Part shown: piece after piece, positions 9,098 to 18,354 of the stretch
How the letters are laid out: every line of letters starts with the position of its first letter
How positions within the stretch are numbered: the first letter of the stretch is position 1
Source: Candidatus Acetatifactor stercoripullorum
GTDB taxonomy: Bacteria; Bacillota; Clostridia; Lachnospirales; Lachnospiraceae
Direction of reading: 5' to 3'
NCBI GenBank assembly: GCA_019114005.1
Contig: DXGH01000012.1
Span: forward strand, 19,249 to 83,248
Length of the DNA stretch: 64,000 bases
The notes under the pieces: model-generated
Told to the model about the DNA's origin: nothing
Database searches by the model: none
What the model saw: the letters and a program-made list of their open reading frames with translations, nothing else
Translations under genes and position numbers: made by a program

Positions 9098-10339
9098 ATG
9101 ACGGTGGAATTGGTCTGTGTGGGCACAGAGCTGCTTTTGGGAAATATTGTAAACACCAATGGGGCCTATCTTGCGGAAAAATGTGCGGAGCTTGGGCTTT
9201 CCAGCTATTTTCAGACTGTGGTGGGAGACAATGAGGAGAGATTGGGAGAAACCCTGTCCCAGGCAGTGAAACGCTCCGATATTGTAATTGTATGCGGAGG
9301 GCTTGGACCCACCGAGGACGATCTGACAAAAGAGACGGCGGCCCGGGTATTGGGAAAAGAGTTAAAGCTCTCTGAGCAGGTAAAGGAGACGATAGAGGCT
9401 TACTTTCAAAAGCGCGGAAGAAAAGCGGCCCAAAACAACTGGAAGCAGGCCATGGTTCCTGAGGGAGCCCTGGTTTTGGAAAACAAAAACGGTACTGCGC
9501 CCGGACTGATTCTGGAGGCCCAAGACTGCCGTGTGATTTTGCTGCCAGGCCCTCCGGGAGAGATGATTCCCATGTTTGAGGAGCAGGCAGTTCCCTACCT
9601 GCGCAGGCTAAGCCCTGAGGTGATCTGCTCCAAAACGGTGAAAATCTGTGGAATTCCTGAAAGTCAGGCGGAAATCATGGTGAAGGACCTGATCGATACC
9701 CAGACTAATCCCACCATCGCCACCTATGCCAAGACCGGAGAGGTGCATATCCGGGTAACGGCAAGGGCATCTGGAAAAAAGGAAGCCCAGGCGCTGATAA
9801 AGCCAGTGGTAAAGGAGCTGAAGAGGCGTTTCGGCCATGCAGTTTACAGCACAAAGGCCGGGTGCACACTGGAGCAGGCAGTGGTGGAGCTGCTTAAGAA
9901 AAAGGGGCTTACGGTAACCTGCGCAGAGTCCTGCACCGGAGGCATGCTTTCCGCAAGGCTGGTGAATGTGCCGGGCGTATCTGATGTCTACAGAACCGGA
10001 TTTGTCACCTATTCCAATGAAGCCAAGCATGAATTTTTAAAGGTGAAGAAAAGTACGTTAAAAAAGCATGGAGCCGTGAGCGCCGAGACTGCGGCCCAAA
10101 TGGCTTTGGGCGCAGCCCGCTCGGGCAAAGCCGACGTTGCGGCGGCTCTCACGGGGATTGCAGGCCCGGAGGGAGGCACAAGCAAGAAGCCTGTGGGGCT
10201 TGTATATATCGCCTGCAGCGTCAGGGGAAAAGTCATTGTAAAGCGGTATGTGTTCACCGGAAACAGGCAGAAGGTCAGAGAAGCCGCCGTGGCCAGCGCG
10301 TTGACGCTGATACGGGACTGTATCCGCTGCTATGGCTGA
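9098..10339 (+). CDS. cinA: CinA family protein (competence/damage-inducible; NMN amidohydrolase domain)
   Basis: 413 aa two-domain protein. The N-terminal MoCF/MoeA-like domain starts MTVELVCVGTELLLGNIVNTNG and contains CGGLGPTEDDLT. The C-terminal CinA domain (about 250-413) has TCAESCTGGMLSARL and ALTGIAGPEGGT; this domain deamidates nicotinamide mononucleotide in NAD recycling, while related full-length proteins hydrolyse ADP-ribose. The gene ends just before a long palindromic element; recA lies beyond it under its own SOS promoter, although cinA and recA are often co-transcribed elsewhere. Confidence 0.93.
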   Translation: MTVELVCVGTELLLGNIVNTNGAYLAEKCAELGLSSYFQTVVGDNEERLGETLSQAVKRSDIVIVCGGLGPTEDDLTKETAARVLGKELKLSEQVKETIEAYFQKRGRKAAQNNWKQAMVPEGALVLENKNGTAPGLILEAQDCRVILLPGPPGEMIPMFEEQAVPYLRRLSPEVICSKTVKICGIPESQAEIMVKDLIDTQTNPTIATYAKTGEVHIRVTARASGKKEAQALIKPVVKELKRRFGHAVYSTKAGCTLEQAVVELLKKKGLTVTCAESCTGGMLSARLVNVPGVSDVYRTGFVTYSNEAKHEFLKVKKSTLKKHGAVSAETAAQMALGAARSGKADVAAALTGIAGPEGGTSKKPVGLVYIACSVRGKVIVKRYVFTGNRQKVREAAVASALTLIRDCIRCYG

Positions 10340-10342
10340 GCC

Positions 10343-10622
10343 GATACGGTGATTTTTAAAATGCTGGGGCAGAATGTTTTATATCCAAGCCCCAGGCGGT
10401 CAGAATTGGTTGTCATCTGCAGAAGCCTTAGTTGCTCTTAGAAGTGGCAAATTTGCGATGTGAGAAAAAATCCGCATGTTTGAGCGCAGCGAGTTCGGAT
10501 TTTTTGAAACGAAATCAGCAAATTTGCCACCTCTTAGTGCAACTTGGCTTCGAAGCCGCAGCCAATCTGACTGCCTGGGGCTGGGGGAGAGCCCTTCTGC
10601 CCCGTATTTTTAAGAATGTATC
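10343..10622. repeat. Long imperfect inverted repeat (MITE-like or structured element)
   Basis: About 280 bases whose two halves are interrupted reverse complements. Matching blocks from outside in: GGGGCAGAA (10366-10374) with TTCTGCCCC (10595-10603); AGCCCCAGGC (10388-10397) with GCCTGGGGCT (10573-10582); GTGGCAAATTTGC (10444-10456) with GCAAATTTGCCAC (10518-10530); AAAAAATCCG (10465-10474) with CGGATTTTTT (10496-10505). The central loop contains TTTGAGCGCAGCGAG. No convincing coding frame (the 73 aa ORF looks fortuitous) and no clear target-site duplication. It fills most of the cinA-recA gap. Confidence 0.75.
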
Positions 10623-10662
10623 ACAAACACTTGTCCTTAAGACAGTTTTGTGATACATTTTT
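10615..10662 (+). terminator. Intrinsic terminator in the cinA-recA gap
   Basis: AATGTATCACAAA (10615-10627) pairs perfectly over 13 bases with TTTGTGATACATT (10647-10659) and is followed by T residues. The inner TGTC/GACA extends the stem. It separates the upstream transcript from recA and abuts the palindromic element. Confidence 0.75.
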
Positions 10663-10796
10663 AGTATCTGATATTTCTTAACGTTCGGGCATTTCGCCAA
10701 GAATTTCAGTGAAGCAGGAAAAAAATTTAAGGGGGGATGCCTTTGAGGGAGTTTTATGGTACATATTGTACTGTAATATAAAAGAAGAAAAAAGAG

Positions 10797-10825
10797 TTGA
10801 CAAATACGAACAAATGTTTTATCCT
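10797..10825 (+). promoter_or_regulatory. recA promoter
   Basis: TTGACA (10797-10802), a 17-base spacer and TATCCT (10820-10825). A LexA half-match sits inside the spacer and a perfect LexA box lies just downstream. Confidence 0.8.
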
Positions 10826-10847
10826 AATAAAAATAGAACGTTTGTTC
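10808..10847 (+). promoter_or_regulatory. Two LexA (SOS) boxes at recA
   Basis: Gram-positive LexA operators have the core GAAC-N4-GTTC. GAACGTTTGTTC (10836-10847) is a perfect core just past the -10. GAACAAATGTTT (10808-10819) is a near match lying between -35 and -10. Repression by LexA and induction by DNA damage follow from this arrangement. Confidence 0.8.
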
Positions 10848-10868
10848 CTGGATGAAAAGGAGACCTTC

Positions 10869-11942
10869 ATGGAAAAAGATGAAAAACTCAAAGCCCTTGA
10901 CGCGGCGTTGAGCCAGATTGAAAAGCAGTACGGAAAGGGTGCGGTTATGAAGCTGGGAGACCCTTCCGCACAGATGAATGTAGAAACGATTCCTACCGGT
11001 TCTTTGAGCCTTGATATTGCCCTTGGACTGGGCGGGATTCCCAGGGGAAGAATCATTGAGATATATGGACCTGAGTCCAGCGGAAAAACCACAGTAACGC
11101 TGCACATGATAGCGGAGGTGCAAAAAAGAGGCGGCATTGCAGGATTTATAGATGCAGAGCACGCGCTGGATCCCGTCTATGCCAAAAATATCGGGGTGGA
11201 CATTGACAATCTGTATATTTCCCAGCCGGACAACGGAGAGCAGGCGCTTGAGATTACTGAAACTATGGTGCGTTCCGGGGCCATTGATATTGTAGTGGTG
11301 GACTCTGTGGCGGCGCTGGTGCCGAAAGCCGAGATTGACGGGGACATGGGGGATTCCCATGTGGGACTGCAGGCCCGGCTGATGTCACAGGCCCTGCGCA
11401 AGCTTACAGCGGTGATCAGCAAGTCCAACTGCTGCGTTGTGTTTATCAATCAGCTGCGTGAAAAGGTGGGTGTTATGTTTGGAAACCCGGAGACCACTAC
11501 CGGCGGACGCGCCCTGAAATTTTATTCCTCTGTGCGCCTTGACGTAAGAAGAATCGAAGCGTTAAAGCAGGGCGGAGAAGTGATCGGCAACAGAACCCGT
11601 GTAAAGGTTGTAAAGAATAAAATTGCGCCTCCCTTCAAGGAAGCAGAGTTTGACATTATGTTTGGAGAGGGTATTTCCATGACGGGAGATATTCTGGATT
11701 TGGCCGCAAGCATTGATGTAGTGAACAAATCGGGAGCATGGTATGCCTATAATGGCAGCAAGATAGGCCAGGGCCGTGAAAATGCAAAGCAGTATCTGAA
11801 GGACAATCCCGAAGTGTGTCAGGAGATTGCAAAGAAGGTACGGGCTCATTTTGGACTGGACGGCGCAGGAGACCACAGCGAAGAGGCGGCTGCACAGGAG
11901 AAAAAGGAAGCTAAGCCCGCAAGGAGCAGGGCGGCGGAATAA
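10869..11942 (+). CDS. recA: Recombinase RecA
   Basis: DNA strand-exchange ATPase and LexA co-protease. ATG 10869 is chosen over the ORF-track start because AAAGGAGA precedes it, the upstream codons overlap the promoter and operator, and the product then begins [20 protein letters not shown]. 357 aa. Walker [10 protein letters not shown] is near residue 66, DNA-binding loops include [20 protein letters not shown], and the C-terminus is charged and disordered ([17 protein letters not shown]). recX follows after 11 bases, so both share the SOS promoter. Confidence 0.98.
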   Translation: MEKDEKLKALDAALSQIEKQYGKGAVMKLGDPSAQMNVETIPTGSLSLDIALGLGGIPRGRIIEIYGPESSGKTTVTLHMIAEVQKRGGIAGFIDAEHALDPVYAKNIGVDIDNLYISQPDNGEQALEITETMVRSGAIDIVVVDSVAALVPKAEIDGDMGDSHVGLQARLMSQALRKLTAVISKSNCCVVFINQLREKVGVMFGNPETTTGGRALKFYSSVRLDVRRIEALKQGGEVIGNRTRVKVVKNKIAPPFKEAEFDIMFGEGISMTGDILDLAASIDVVNKSGAWYAYNGSKIGQGRENAKQYLKDNPEVCQEIAKKVRAHFGLDGAGDHSEEAAAQEKKEAKPARSRAAE

Positions 11943-11953
11943 GGTCGGCAGAG

Positions 11954-12583
11954 ATGACAGTGACACAGATTGTGGAGATATCAAAGAACCGCAGTAAGGT
12001 TTATATTGATCAGGAGCTCTCCTTTGTTTTATACAAAGGAGAGCTCCGCCTTTACGGGGTGCGCCAGGGAGAAGCACTGGCCGGAGAGGATTATCAGAGA
12101 ATCATGGAGGAGGTGCTGCCCAGGCGGGCAAAGCTGCGTGCCATGAATCTGCTGAAAAACAGGGAGTATACCACTGCCAGGCTGCGTGAAAAGCTAAGGG
12201 AGGGATTTTATCCGGAGCAGGTGATTGACCAGGCTATGGAATATGTGGCTTCCTTCCGGTATACGGATGACGTGCGGTACGCAGTGGACTTTATCACCTG
12301 TCATGAAAAGGACAGAAGCCGCAGAAGAATCGAGCAGGATCTGGCAGGCAGGGGCATTGACAGAGCCACCATGGAAAAGGCATGGAAGGAGTGGGAAAGC
12401 AAGGGGGGAGAGCAGGATGAGCAGGCTATGATCCGGCGTCTGCTGGAAAAGAAGCGGTACGACCCCGAAACGGCTGACTATAGAGAAAAACAGCGGATTT
12501 ATGCCTTTTTGGGGCGGAAGGGCTTTTCCGGAGAGCAGATAAGCAAGGTTATGCGCTCCTTCCCGGAGCTGGATATGGAATAA
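11954..12583 (+). CDS. recX: Regulatory protein RecX
   Basis: 209 aa protein of the RecX family, which binds RecA filaments and modulates their activity. Internal helical repeats are visible: NLLKNREYTTARLREKLREGFYPEQVIDQAMEY, then RRRIEQDLAGRGIDRATMEKAWKEW, then a third copy ending GRKGFSGEQISKVM. Its place 11 bases after recA implies co-transcription and SOS induction. The N-terminal ~50 residues are the variable extension seen in Firmicutes RecX. Confidence 0.9.
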   Translation: MTVTQIVEISKNRSKVYIDQELSFVLYKGELRLYGVRQGEALAGEDYQRIMEEVLPRRAKLRAMNLLKNREYTTARLREKLREGFYPEQVIDQAMEYVASFRYTDDVRYAVDFITCHEKDRSRRRIEQDLAGRGIDRATMEKAWKEWESKGGEQDEQAMIRRLLEKKRYDPETADYREKQRIYAFLGRKGFSGEQISKVMRSFPELDME

Positions 12584-12598
12584 ATAATTTACAAATAC

Positions 12599-12627
12599 TT
12601 GACATAACAACTGTTTCAGTTTAAAAT
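12599..12627 (+). promoter_or_regulatory. rny promoter with a long structured leader
   Basis: TTGACA (12599-12604), a 17-base spacer and TAAAAT (12622-12627). The leader to ATG 12765 is about 130 bases and contains hairpins GCTCC/GGAGC (12665-12678) and GCTGCGGA/TCCGCAGC (12701-12722). Confidence 0.8.
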
Positions 12628-12747
12628 TTAACTGTTGTAAATTGCTTGTTAGAATGTTTTCAGCGCTCCTTTGGGAGCATGTACATACATTCTATGATAT
12701 GCTGCGGAGGATCTTCCGCAGCCACAGTGTACAATGAAAATTAAATA

Positions 12748-12760
12748 AGGAGGTGCTCCT
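12748..12760 (+). promoter_or_regulatory. Shine-Dalgarno of rny inside a tight hairpin
   Basis: AGGAG-GTG-CTCCT forms a 5-base-pair stem that includes the ribosome binding site of rny, 4 bases before ATG 12765. An upstream CTCCTTT (12667-12672) could pair with the same AAGGAG, so alternative structures are possible. Confidence 0.55.
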
Positions 12761-12764
12761 GTAG

Positions 12765-14312
12765 ATGCTTAGTTATGTGATCACAGCATTGGTCAGCATC
12801 CTTGTAACAGCTGCTATTACCGCTGTTGTAACAGCGGCTTATCAGAAAAAAGTCACGGCTGCAACCATTGGCAATGCAGAGGACAAGGCAAGGGAAATTA
12901 TTGATGAAGCGCTTAAGACTGCAGAGACAAAGAAACGCGAATCGCTGCTTGAGGTAAAGGAGGAGTCCATTCGTACCAAGAATGAGCTTGACAAGGAAAT
13001 CAAGGAACGAAGAGCAGAGGCTCAGCGCTATGAGCGCAGAGTACAGCAGAAGGAAGAGAACATCGATAAAAAGGCTGATGCCATTGAAAAGCGTGAAGCA
13101 AGTTTGGCGGCAAAAGAAGAATCCTTAAATAAGCTGAAGGATGAAGTTTCCAAACTGAATGAGCAAAGAGTACAGGAACTGGAACGAATTTCAGGTTTAA
13201 CCTCTGAACAGGCAAAAGACTACTTATTGAAAATTGTTGAAGATGAAGTAAAACATGAAACGGCTGTGATGATCAAGGAAATGGAGAGTCGCGCCAAGGA
13301 AGAAGCAGACAAAAAAGCAAAGGAGTATGTTGTGTCAGCAATTCAGAGATGCGCAGCAGATCATGTCTCTGAGACCACAATCTCCGTTGTACAGCTTCCA
13401 AACGATGAAATGAAGGGAAGGATTATTGGCCGTGAAGGACGTAATATCCGTACCCTGGAGACCATGACAGGTGTGGATTTGATTATCGACGACACACCCG
13501 AGGCGGTTATACTGTCGGGCTTTGACCCGATTCGTCGCGAGGTTGCAAGAATTGCCCTCGAAAAACTGATTGTCGATGGACGTATCCATCCCGCCAGAAT
13601 CGAAGAGATGGTGGAAAAGGCACAAAAGGAAGTAGAGGTAATGATAAAGGAAGAGGGTGAAGCAGCGACCTTGGAGGTCGGCGTACACGGTATTCACCCC
13701 GAGCTCGTAAAATTACTGGGTAAGATGAAATTCAGAACCAGCTATGGACAGAATGCGCTGAAGCATTCTATCGAGGTAGCACAGCTGTCGGGTCTGCTGG
13801 CAGCCGAGATGGGACTGGATGTAAGGCTTGCGAAAAGAGCAGGTCTGCTCCACGATATCGGCAAGTCTGTGGATCATGAGATGGAAGGCTCTCATATCCA
13901 GCTGGGCGTTGAGCTTTGCCGGAAATACAAGGAGAATGCTACCGTTATCAATGCGGTGGAATCTCATCACGGCGATGTAGAGCCCACTTCCCTGATTGCA
14001 TGTATTGTACAAGCTGCTGATACAATATCCGCTGCAAGACCGGGAGCTAGAAGGGAAACATTGGAAACCTATACTAGCAGATTAAAACAATTAGAAGATA
14101 TAACAAACAATTTCAAAGGCGTAGATAAATCTTTTGCTATTCAGGCAGGTCGCGAAATTCGTGTAATGGTGGTGCCGGAGCAGATTTCAGATGCCGATAT
14201 GGTTCTTTTGGCACGCGATATTTCCAAGCAGATTGAGGCTGAATTGGAGTATCCCGGACAGATTAAGGTAAATGTAATCCGCGAAAGCCGCGTTATTGAT
14301 TATGCAAAATAG
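12765..14312 (+). CDS. rny: Ribonuclease Y
   Basis: Membrane-anchored endoribonuclease that starts bulk mRNA decay in Firmicutes. 515 aa: one N-terminal membrane helix (residues 1-25), a long coiled coil (about 30-195), a KH domain with [15 protein letters not shown] (about 212-226), and an HD domain with [12 protein letters not shown] (about 362-373). All catalytic and RNA-binding motifs look intact. It is monocistronic: own promoter upstream and a strong terminator directly downstream. Confidence 0.98.
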   Translation: MLSYVITALVSILVTAAITAVVTAAYQKKVTAATIGNAEDKAREIIDEALKTAETKKRESLLEVKEESIRTKNELDKEIKERRAEAQRYERRVQQKEENIDKKADAIEKREASLAAKEESLNKLKDEVSKLNEQRVQELERISGLTSEQAKDYLLKIVEDEVKHETAVMIKEMESRAKEEADKKAKEYVVSAIQRCAADHVSETTISVVQLPNDEMKGRIIGREGRNIRTLETMTGVDLIIDDTPEAVILSGFDPIRREVARIALEKLIVDGRIHPARIEEMVEKAQKEVEVMIKEEGEAATLEVGVHGIHPELVKLLGKMKFRTSYGQNALKHSIEVAQLSGLLAAEMGLDVRLAKRAGLLHDIGKSVDHEMEGSHIQLGVELCRKYKENATVINAVESHHGDVEPTSLIACIVQAADTISAARPGARRETLETYTSRLKQLEDITNNFKGVDKSFAIQAGREIRVMVVPEQISDADMVLLARDISKQIEAELEYPGQIKVNVIRESRVIDYAK

Positions 14313-14366
14313 TCAATGGGCAGCGCTGCCATGACGGTTTTTGACTTGAAAAATTTCATAGGAATC

Positions 14367-14401
14367 AAAACCGCTGTATTTTATAGGTACAGCGGTTTTT
14401 T
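14367..14401 (+). terminator. Intrinsic terminator of rny
   Basis: AAAACCGCTGTA (14367-14378) pairs with TACAGCGGTTTT (14388-14399), continuing into T residues. Confidence 0.9.
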
Positions 14402-14427
14402 ATTACAATGTAGAAATGAGGGTCAAT

Positions 14428-15774
14428 ATGCGAGAATTTAACATTATGGATTATGGGGCTGTGGCAGACGGCGTTACCAATAACGCAAAGGCCATTCAAA
14501 GGGCGGTAGATTTGTGCTGGGAGAGCGGAGGAGGAAGAGTGACGGTTCCGGCGGGAAGGTATATGAGCGGTTCCATCCAGCTCAAAAGCAATGTGGATCT
14601 GCACCTGGAGATGGGAGCGGTGCTGATTTCCAGCCTGAACAAGGAGGACATTGACGACTTTATGACCCAGGTGGACGACGACAATGAGACCACCGGCTGG
14701 GAGGGAGGCTGCTTTTTGGGCGCTATCCATGGGGAAAATATTTCTTTGTCCGGCGACGGGATGATTTACGGACAGGGAGAGAAGGTTTTCTACGATGACG
14801 GCGCAGACGGCGGGTATGCGGAAAGTCCTATGTGTGTGGCTGATTTTCGTCCCAGGCTGATTTTGTTTGAGGATGTGGAAAATCTCAGTGTGAGGGATGT
14901 AACCCTGAAGGATGCTGCCTTTTGGACACTGCATATGGCGGGGTGCCGTCATGTGCGTATTCATAATATCCGGATTCTCAATGCAGTGCGAGGGGCCAAT
15001 AATGATGGGATCGACCCGGACAGCTGTCAGGACGTTGTAATCAGCAACTGCATGATTGAATCCGGGGACGACGCCATTGTGGTGAAATCCACAAAGCCCA
15101 TGGCAGCAAGATACGGAGCCTGCGAAAATGTGGTAATCACGGGGTGTGTGCTCCATTCCCATGATTCTGCGCTGAAGGTGGGAACAGAGACGCACGGGGT
15201 AATCCGTAATATTTCCTTTGGAGACTGCATCATCAAGGACTGCTCCAGAGCAGTGGGCATCTGGGTGCGGGACGGCGGCACCGTGGAGGATATCCATGTG
15301 CATCATCTGACGGGGGCGGTGAGAAGATATGCAGACGCACCCCAGAGAAGATGGTGGGGAAAGGGGGAGCCCTTTTTTATCAGCGCCACCTACAGGAACG
15401 AAAAGAAAGATTTCCCCGGCATTATCCGGCGCGTTTCCTTTGACCATATCTACTTAAAATCCGAATCCTGTATTTTTATCGCCGGGGAGGAGGAGTGCCC
15501 TGTGGAGGATATCAGCATGGATCATGTGCGGATCGAAATGATCAGACAGGGCACACAGAAGGAAATCCCTTTTGATGAACAGCCCTCTCTTTATGGAGTG
15601 TATGCCCACGGCATTCCTTATTTTTACGGAAGGCATGTAAACGGCATGAGGGCTTTTGACTGTGTGATCAGACGTTTCGGAGAAGGATTTCCTATGTGGA
15701 CGGAGGAAGTGGAGCTGATAAATTGTAAAAAAATTGAATTTTCCTCTTGTGAAATACCGTCGCTTATAGTATGA
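14428..15774 (+). CDS. Glycoside hydrolase family 28 (polygalacturonase/rhamnogalacturonase-like)
   Basis: Right-handed beta-helix pectinase of family GH28, 448 aa, without an evident signal peptide, so it probably acts on imported pectic oligosaccharides. The start region REFNIMDYGAVADGVTNNAKAIQ is the typical pectate-lyase-like N-terminus. Active-site acids match the family: NNDGIDPDS near residue 190 and SGDDAIVVKS near 215, with SHDSALKVGTETHG after them. ATG 14428 is preferred over 14416 because GAGGG lies 5 bases upstream. It stands alone between rny and an aminotransferase. Exact substrate specificity is uncertain. Confidence 0.88.
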   Translation: MREFNIMDYGAVADGVTNNAKAIQRAVDLCWESGGGRVTVPAGRYMSGSIQLKSNVDLHLEMGAVLISSLNKEDIDDFMTQVDDDNETTGWEGGCFLGAIHGENISLSGDGMIYGQGEKVFYDDGADGGYAESPMCVADFRPRLILFEDVENLSVRDVTLKDAAFWTLHMAGCRHVRIHNIRILNAVRGANNDGIDPDSCQDVVISNCMIESGDDAIVVKSTKPMAARYGACENVVITGCVLHSHDSALKVGTETHGVIRNISFGDCIIKDCSRAVGIWVRDGGTVEDIHVHHLTGAVRRYADAPQRRWWGKGEPFFISATYRNEKKDFPGIIRRVSFDHIYLKSESCIFIAGEEECPVEDISMDHVRIEMIRQGTQKEIPFDEQPSLYGVYAHGIPYFYGRHVNGMRAFDCVIRRFGEGFPMWTEEVELINCKKIEFSSCEIPSLIV

Positions 15775-15775
15775 T
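15747..15775 (+). promoter_or_regulatory. Promoter of the aminotransferase-Nudix unit
   Basis: TTGTGA (15747-15752), a 17-base spacer and TATGAT (15770-15775), overlapping the last codons of the GH28 gene. Confidence 0.6.
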
Positions 15776-15832
15776 AGTCGGAGTGTATGATTGTATACGA
15801 TTATCCAATAAGGCATGAGAGGAAGAGAAAAC

Positions 15833-17119
15833 ATGAAAGCGTATCAGGAGCTTAGTAAGGAAGAACTGTTATCACTGCAGGCACAGCTTGCCGCGGCTTA
15901 TGAGGATGCCAAGGGAAAGGGATTAAAGCTGGATATGTCCAGAGGCAAGCCCTCCATAGCCCAGCTGAATATGGCTATGGACTTTATGGATGTGATAAAT
16001 TCTGAAAGCGATATGAGGACAGAGGACGGCGTGGACGTGCGCAATTACGGCGTTCTTGACGGCATACCGGAGTCAAAGCGTTTGATGGCCGATATTATGG
16101 GAGTGAATGCCGACAATGTGATTGTCTGCGGCAACGCCAGCCTGACGATCATGTTTGATACGGTTGCCCGCTCTATGACTCACGGCGTGCTGGGAAGTAC
16201 TCCTTGGTGCAAGCTGGATCGGGTAAAATTTCTCTGCCCTGTTCCGGGATATGACAGACATTTTTCCATTATGGAATACTTCGGCATTGAAATGATCAAC
16301 GTTCCCATGACCCCGAATGGACCGGATATGGATATGGTGGAGCGTCTTGTGGCACAGGATGAGAGCATAAAAGGAATCTGGTGCGTACCCAAATATTCCA
16401 ATCCCCAGGGATATTCTTATTCAGATGAAACGGTAAAGCGCTTTGCAGCCTTAAAGCCTGCAGCGGCGGATTTCCGTATTTACTGGGATAATGCTTATGC
16501 GGTCCACCATCTGTACGACGACAGACAGGATGAGATATTGGATATTCTTACAGAATGTGAGAAGGCAGGCAATGCCGATATGGTATATATATTCGGTTCC
16601 ACCTCAAAGGTGACCTTTGCGGGAGCAGGAATTGCGGCAGTGGCATCCTCCAAAGCCAATCTGGACGCCATCAGAAAGAGCATGACCATTCAGACCATCG
16701 GCTATGACAAGATCAACCAGCTGTGCCATGTGCGTTATTTTAAAAATTTTGAGGCCGTGAAAGCTCATATGAGAAAACACGCGGAGATTATGCGTCCCAA
16801 ATTTGAAACCGTGCTGCGTATTTTGGACAATGAGCTGGGAGGACTGGGCATTGGCCAGTGGACCAGGCCAAACGGCGGCTATTTTATTTCCTTTGACGCC
16901 ATGGAGGGATGTGCTAAGGCCATTGTGAGCAAATGCAAGGAGGCCGGCATGGTGCTCACCGGTGCAGGCGCCACCTATCCCTATGGAAAAGACCCCAAGG
17001 ACAGCAACATCCGCATAGCGCCCACCTTCCCGACCACAGAGGAAATGGAAATGGCTACAGAGCTGTTTGTGCTGTGCGTGAAGCTGGTAAGCGTAGAGAA
17101 GCTGCTTGAGGAGAAGTAG
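15833..17119 (+). CDS. Aspartate aminotransferase, PLP-dependent (AspT-like, subgroup Ic)
   Basis: Fold-type I PLP aminotransferase of 428 aa. The pattern LDMSRGKPSIAQLNMAMDF, WCVPKYSNPQGYSYS and YWDNAYAVHHL matches the class described for Corynebacterium AspT (MocR-type aminotransferase domain), which interconverts aspartate and 2-oxoglutarate with oxaloacetate and glutamate. The PLP-binding lysine is in FGSTSKVTFAGAG. ATG 15833 is preferred over 15815 because AGAGGAAGAG precedes it. It is followed one base later by a Nudix gene, so the two are co-transcribed. Confidence 0.85.
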   Translation: MKAYQELSKEELLSLQAQLAAAYEDAKGKGLKLDMSRGKPSIAQLNMAMDFMDVINSESDMRTEDGVDVRNYGVLDGIPESKRLMADIMGVNADNVIVCGNASLTIMFDTVARSMTHGVLGSTPWCKLDRVKFLCPVPGYDRHFSIMEYFGIEMINVPMTPNGPDMDMVERLVAQDESIKGIWCVPKYSNPQGYSYSDETVKRFAALKPAAADFRIYWDNAYAVHHLYDDRQDEILDILTECEKAGNADMVYIFGSTSKVTFAGAGIAAVASSKANLDAIRKSMTIQTIGYDKINQLCHVRYFKNFEAVKAHMRKHAEIMRPKFETVLRILDNELGGLGIGQWTRPNGGYFISFDAMEGCAKAIVSKCKEAGMVLTGAGATYPYGKDPKDSNIRIAPTFPTTEEMEMATELFVLCVKLVSVEKLLEEK

Positions 17120-17120
17120 G

Positions 17121-17660
17121 ATGGGAAATTTTAAGCGTATCAAGAGAGAGCTGGTGGCAAAGGGCGCCATTATCGACTATTATCAGGATACCATGCAGAT
17201 TCCAAACGGAAATATTGCAAAATGGGATTTAATTGACCACAAGGGAGCTGCGGCAGTGGTGGCTGTGAAAGAGGACGGCAGGCTGCTTATGGTCCGCCAG
17301 TACCGCAATGCGCTGGAGCGGGAAACCCTGGAGATTCCAGCCGGGGGCTTAAACGGCAGACAGGAGCCCACCGATGTGGCGGCAAAGCGGGAATTGGAGG
17401 AGGAAACGGGATATACCTGTGAAAACTTGGAGCTTTTAACCTCCATTTTTACAACAGTTGCCTTCTGCAATGAGAAAATTGATATTTATGTGGCCAGAGA
17501 TTTAAAGCCGGGGAAGCAGCATCTGGATGAAGATGAATTTATCAATGTGGAGGCATACACGGTAGGAGAGCTGAAGCAGATGATATTTGACTGTAAGATT
17601 CAGGATGCCAAAACTATTTGCGGCATTATGACCTATGCCGCAAAATATTCCGCAGACTAA
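17121..17660 (+). CDS. Nudix hydrolase (ADP-ribose pyrophosphatase-like)
   Basis: 179 aa. The Nudix box is complete: GGLNGRQEPTDVAAKRELEEETGY, the pattern G-x5-E-x7-REUxEExGU. The N-terminal layout (VAAKGAIIDYYQDTMQIPNG, then a strand with VRQYRNALERETLEIPAG) resembles NudF/YqkG-type ADP-ribose pyrophosphatases. ATG 17121, directly after the aminotransferase stop with GAGGAG upstream, is chosen over 17106. The substrate is inferred from overall family resemblance. Confidence 0.88.
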   Translation: MGNFKRIKRELVAKGAIIDYYQDTMQIPNGNIAKWDLIDHKGAAAVVAVKEDGRLLMVRQYRNALERETLEIPAGGLNGRQEPTDVAAKRELEEETGYTCENLELLTSIFTTVAFCNEKIDIYVARDLKPGKQHLDEDEFINVEAYTVGELKQMIFDCKIQDAKTICGIMTYAAKYSAD

Positions 17661-17746
17661 AAAGGGAATCATGTTTGCTTTCCACACAGCATAGAATAAA
17701 CTGTCATGTAAGGCGTGAAGGTTTATCAGACAAGGCGGTGCGGAAT

Positions 17747-18349
17747 ATGCTGCATATCTCGGGAAGAAATACAGGGTCGGGGAGACTTCCCCTTTTTGCT
17801 GTTTTTCTTACAGGAATTCTGGCGGGAATTTTTATCATGAATATAGGAAAGAGCATTTTGCTTGAAAATACGGGATTATTAGACGAATACGCATTGTATC
17901 ATATGAAATATATGACCGTAAACAGCAATGCTCTTTTTTATTATGTGTTAAAACAGAGGATGGGTACATTGCTGATTCTGGCAGTGTCAGCCACTACTTA
18001 TCTGGGGCTTGCGGTCTGCCTGGGGATGACGCTCTGGTACGGCATGGCGGCAGGGGCATTCCTGTCGGCCCTTGTGATACGCTATGGCATGAAAGGAATT
18101 TTGTTTGCCCTGACAGGTGTGATGCCCCAGTATCTCTTGTATGTGCCTGCCATGCTGGCGCTGCTTTTTTGGTGTGAAAGCCTCTGCAGAAGCATTTATT
18201 TCAGAAATACGGTTTACATGGAAGGGAATATGACTGTGCCGAAACGCCTGGTGCATTTAGCGTTCATTGTTTTGGCAGTACTGGCGGGCTGCTTTTTGGA
18301 AAGCTTTGTAAATCCCCATCTGATGTCAGGACTGCTGAAAATCTTTTAG
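17747..18349 (+). CDS. spoIIM: Stage II sporulation protein M
   Basis: Membrane protein of the SpoIID-SpoIIM-SpoIIP complex that thins septal peptidoglycan during engulfment. About 200 aa with five predicted membrane segments; the FAVFLTGILAGIFIMNI and LFYYVLKQRMGTLLIL stretches fit SpoIIM. The ORF track extends upstream to 17618, but that part overlaps the Nudix gene in another frame. ATG 17747 is the best start although only AAGGCGG is available as a weak ribosome binding site. Expression in the mother cell is expected; no sigma-E promoter was confidently read. It converges on aroF with a 5-base gap. Confidence 0.85.
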   Translation: MLHISGRNTGSGRLPLFAVFLTGILAGIFIMNIGKSILLENTGLLDEYALYHMKYMTVNSNALFYYVLKQRMGTLLILAVSATTYLGLAVCLGMTLWYGMAAGAFLSALVIRYGMKGILFALTGVMPQYLLYVPAMLALLFWCESLCRSIYFRNTVYMEGNMTVPKRLVHLAFIVLAVLAGCFLESFVNPHLMSGLLKIF

Positions 18350-18354
18350 GCGCT

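Noticed and set aside
10432-10653. 73 aa ORF in the cinA-recA gap
   Set aside because: It lies wholly inside the palindromic element, has no ribosome binding site or family resemblance, and an opposite-strand ORF of similar length covers the same bases.
14365-15447. 360 aa minus-strand ORF opposite the GH28 gene
   Set aside because: Shadow frame; the GH28 motifs on the plus strand are clear.
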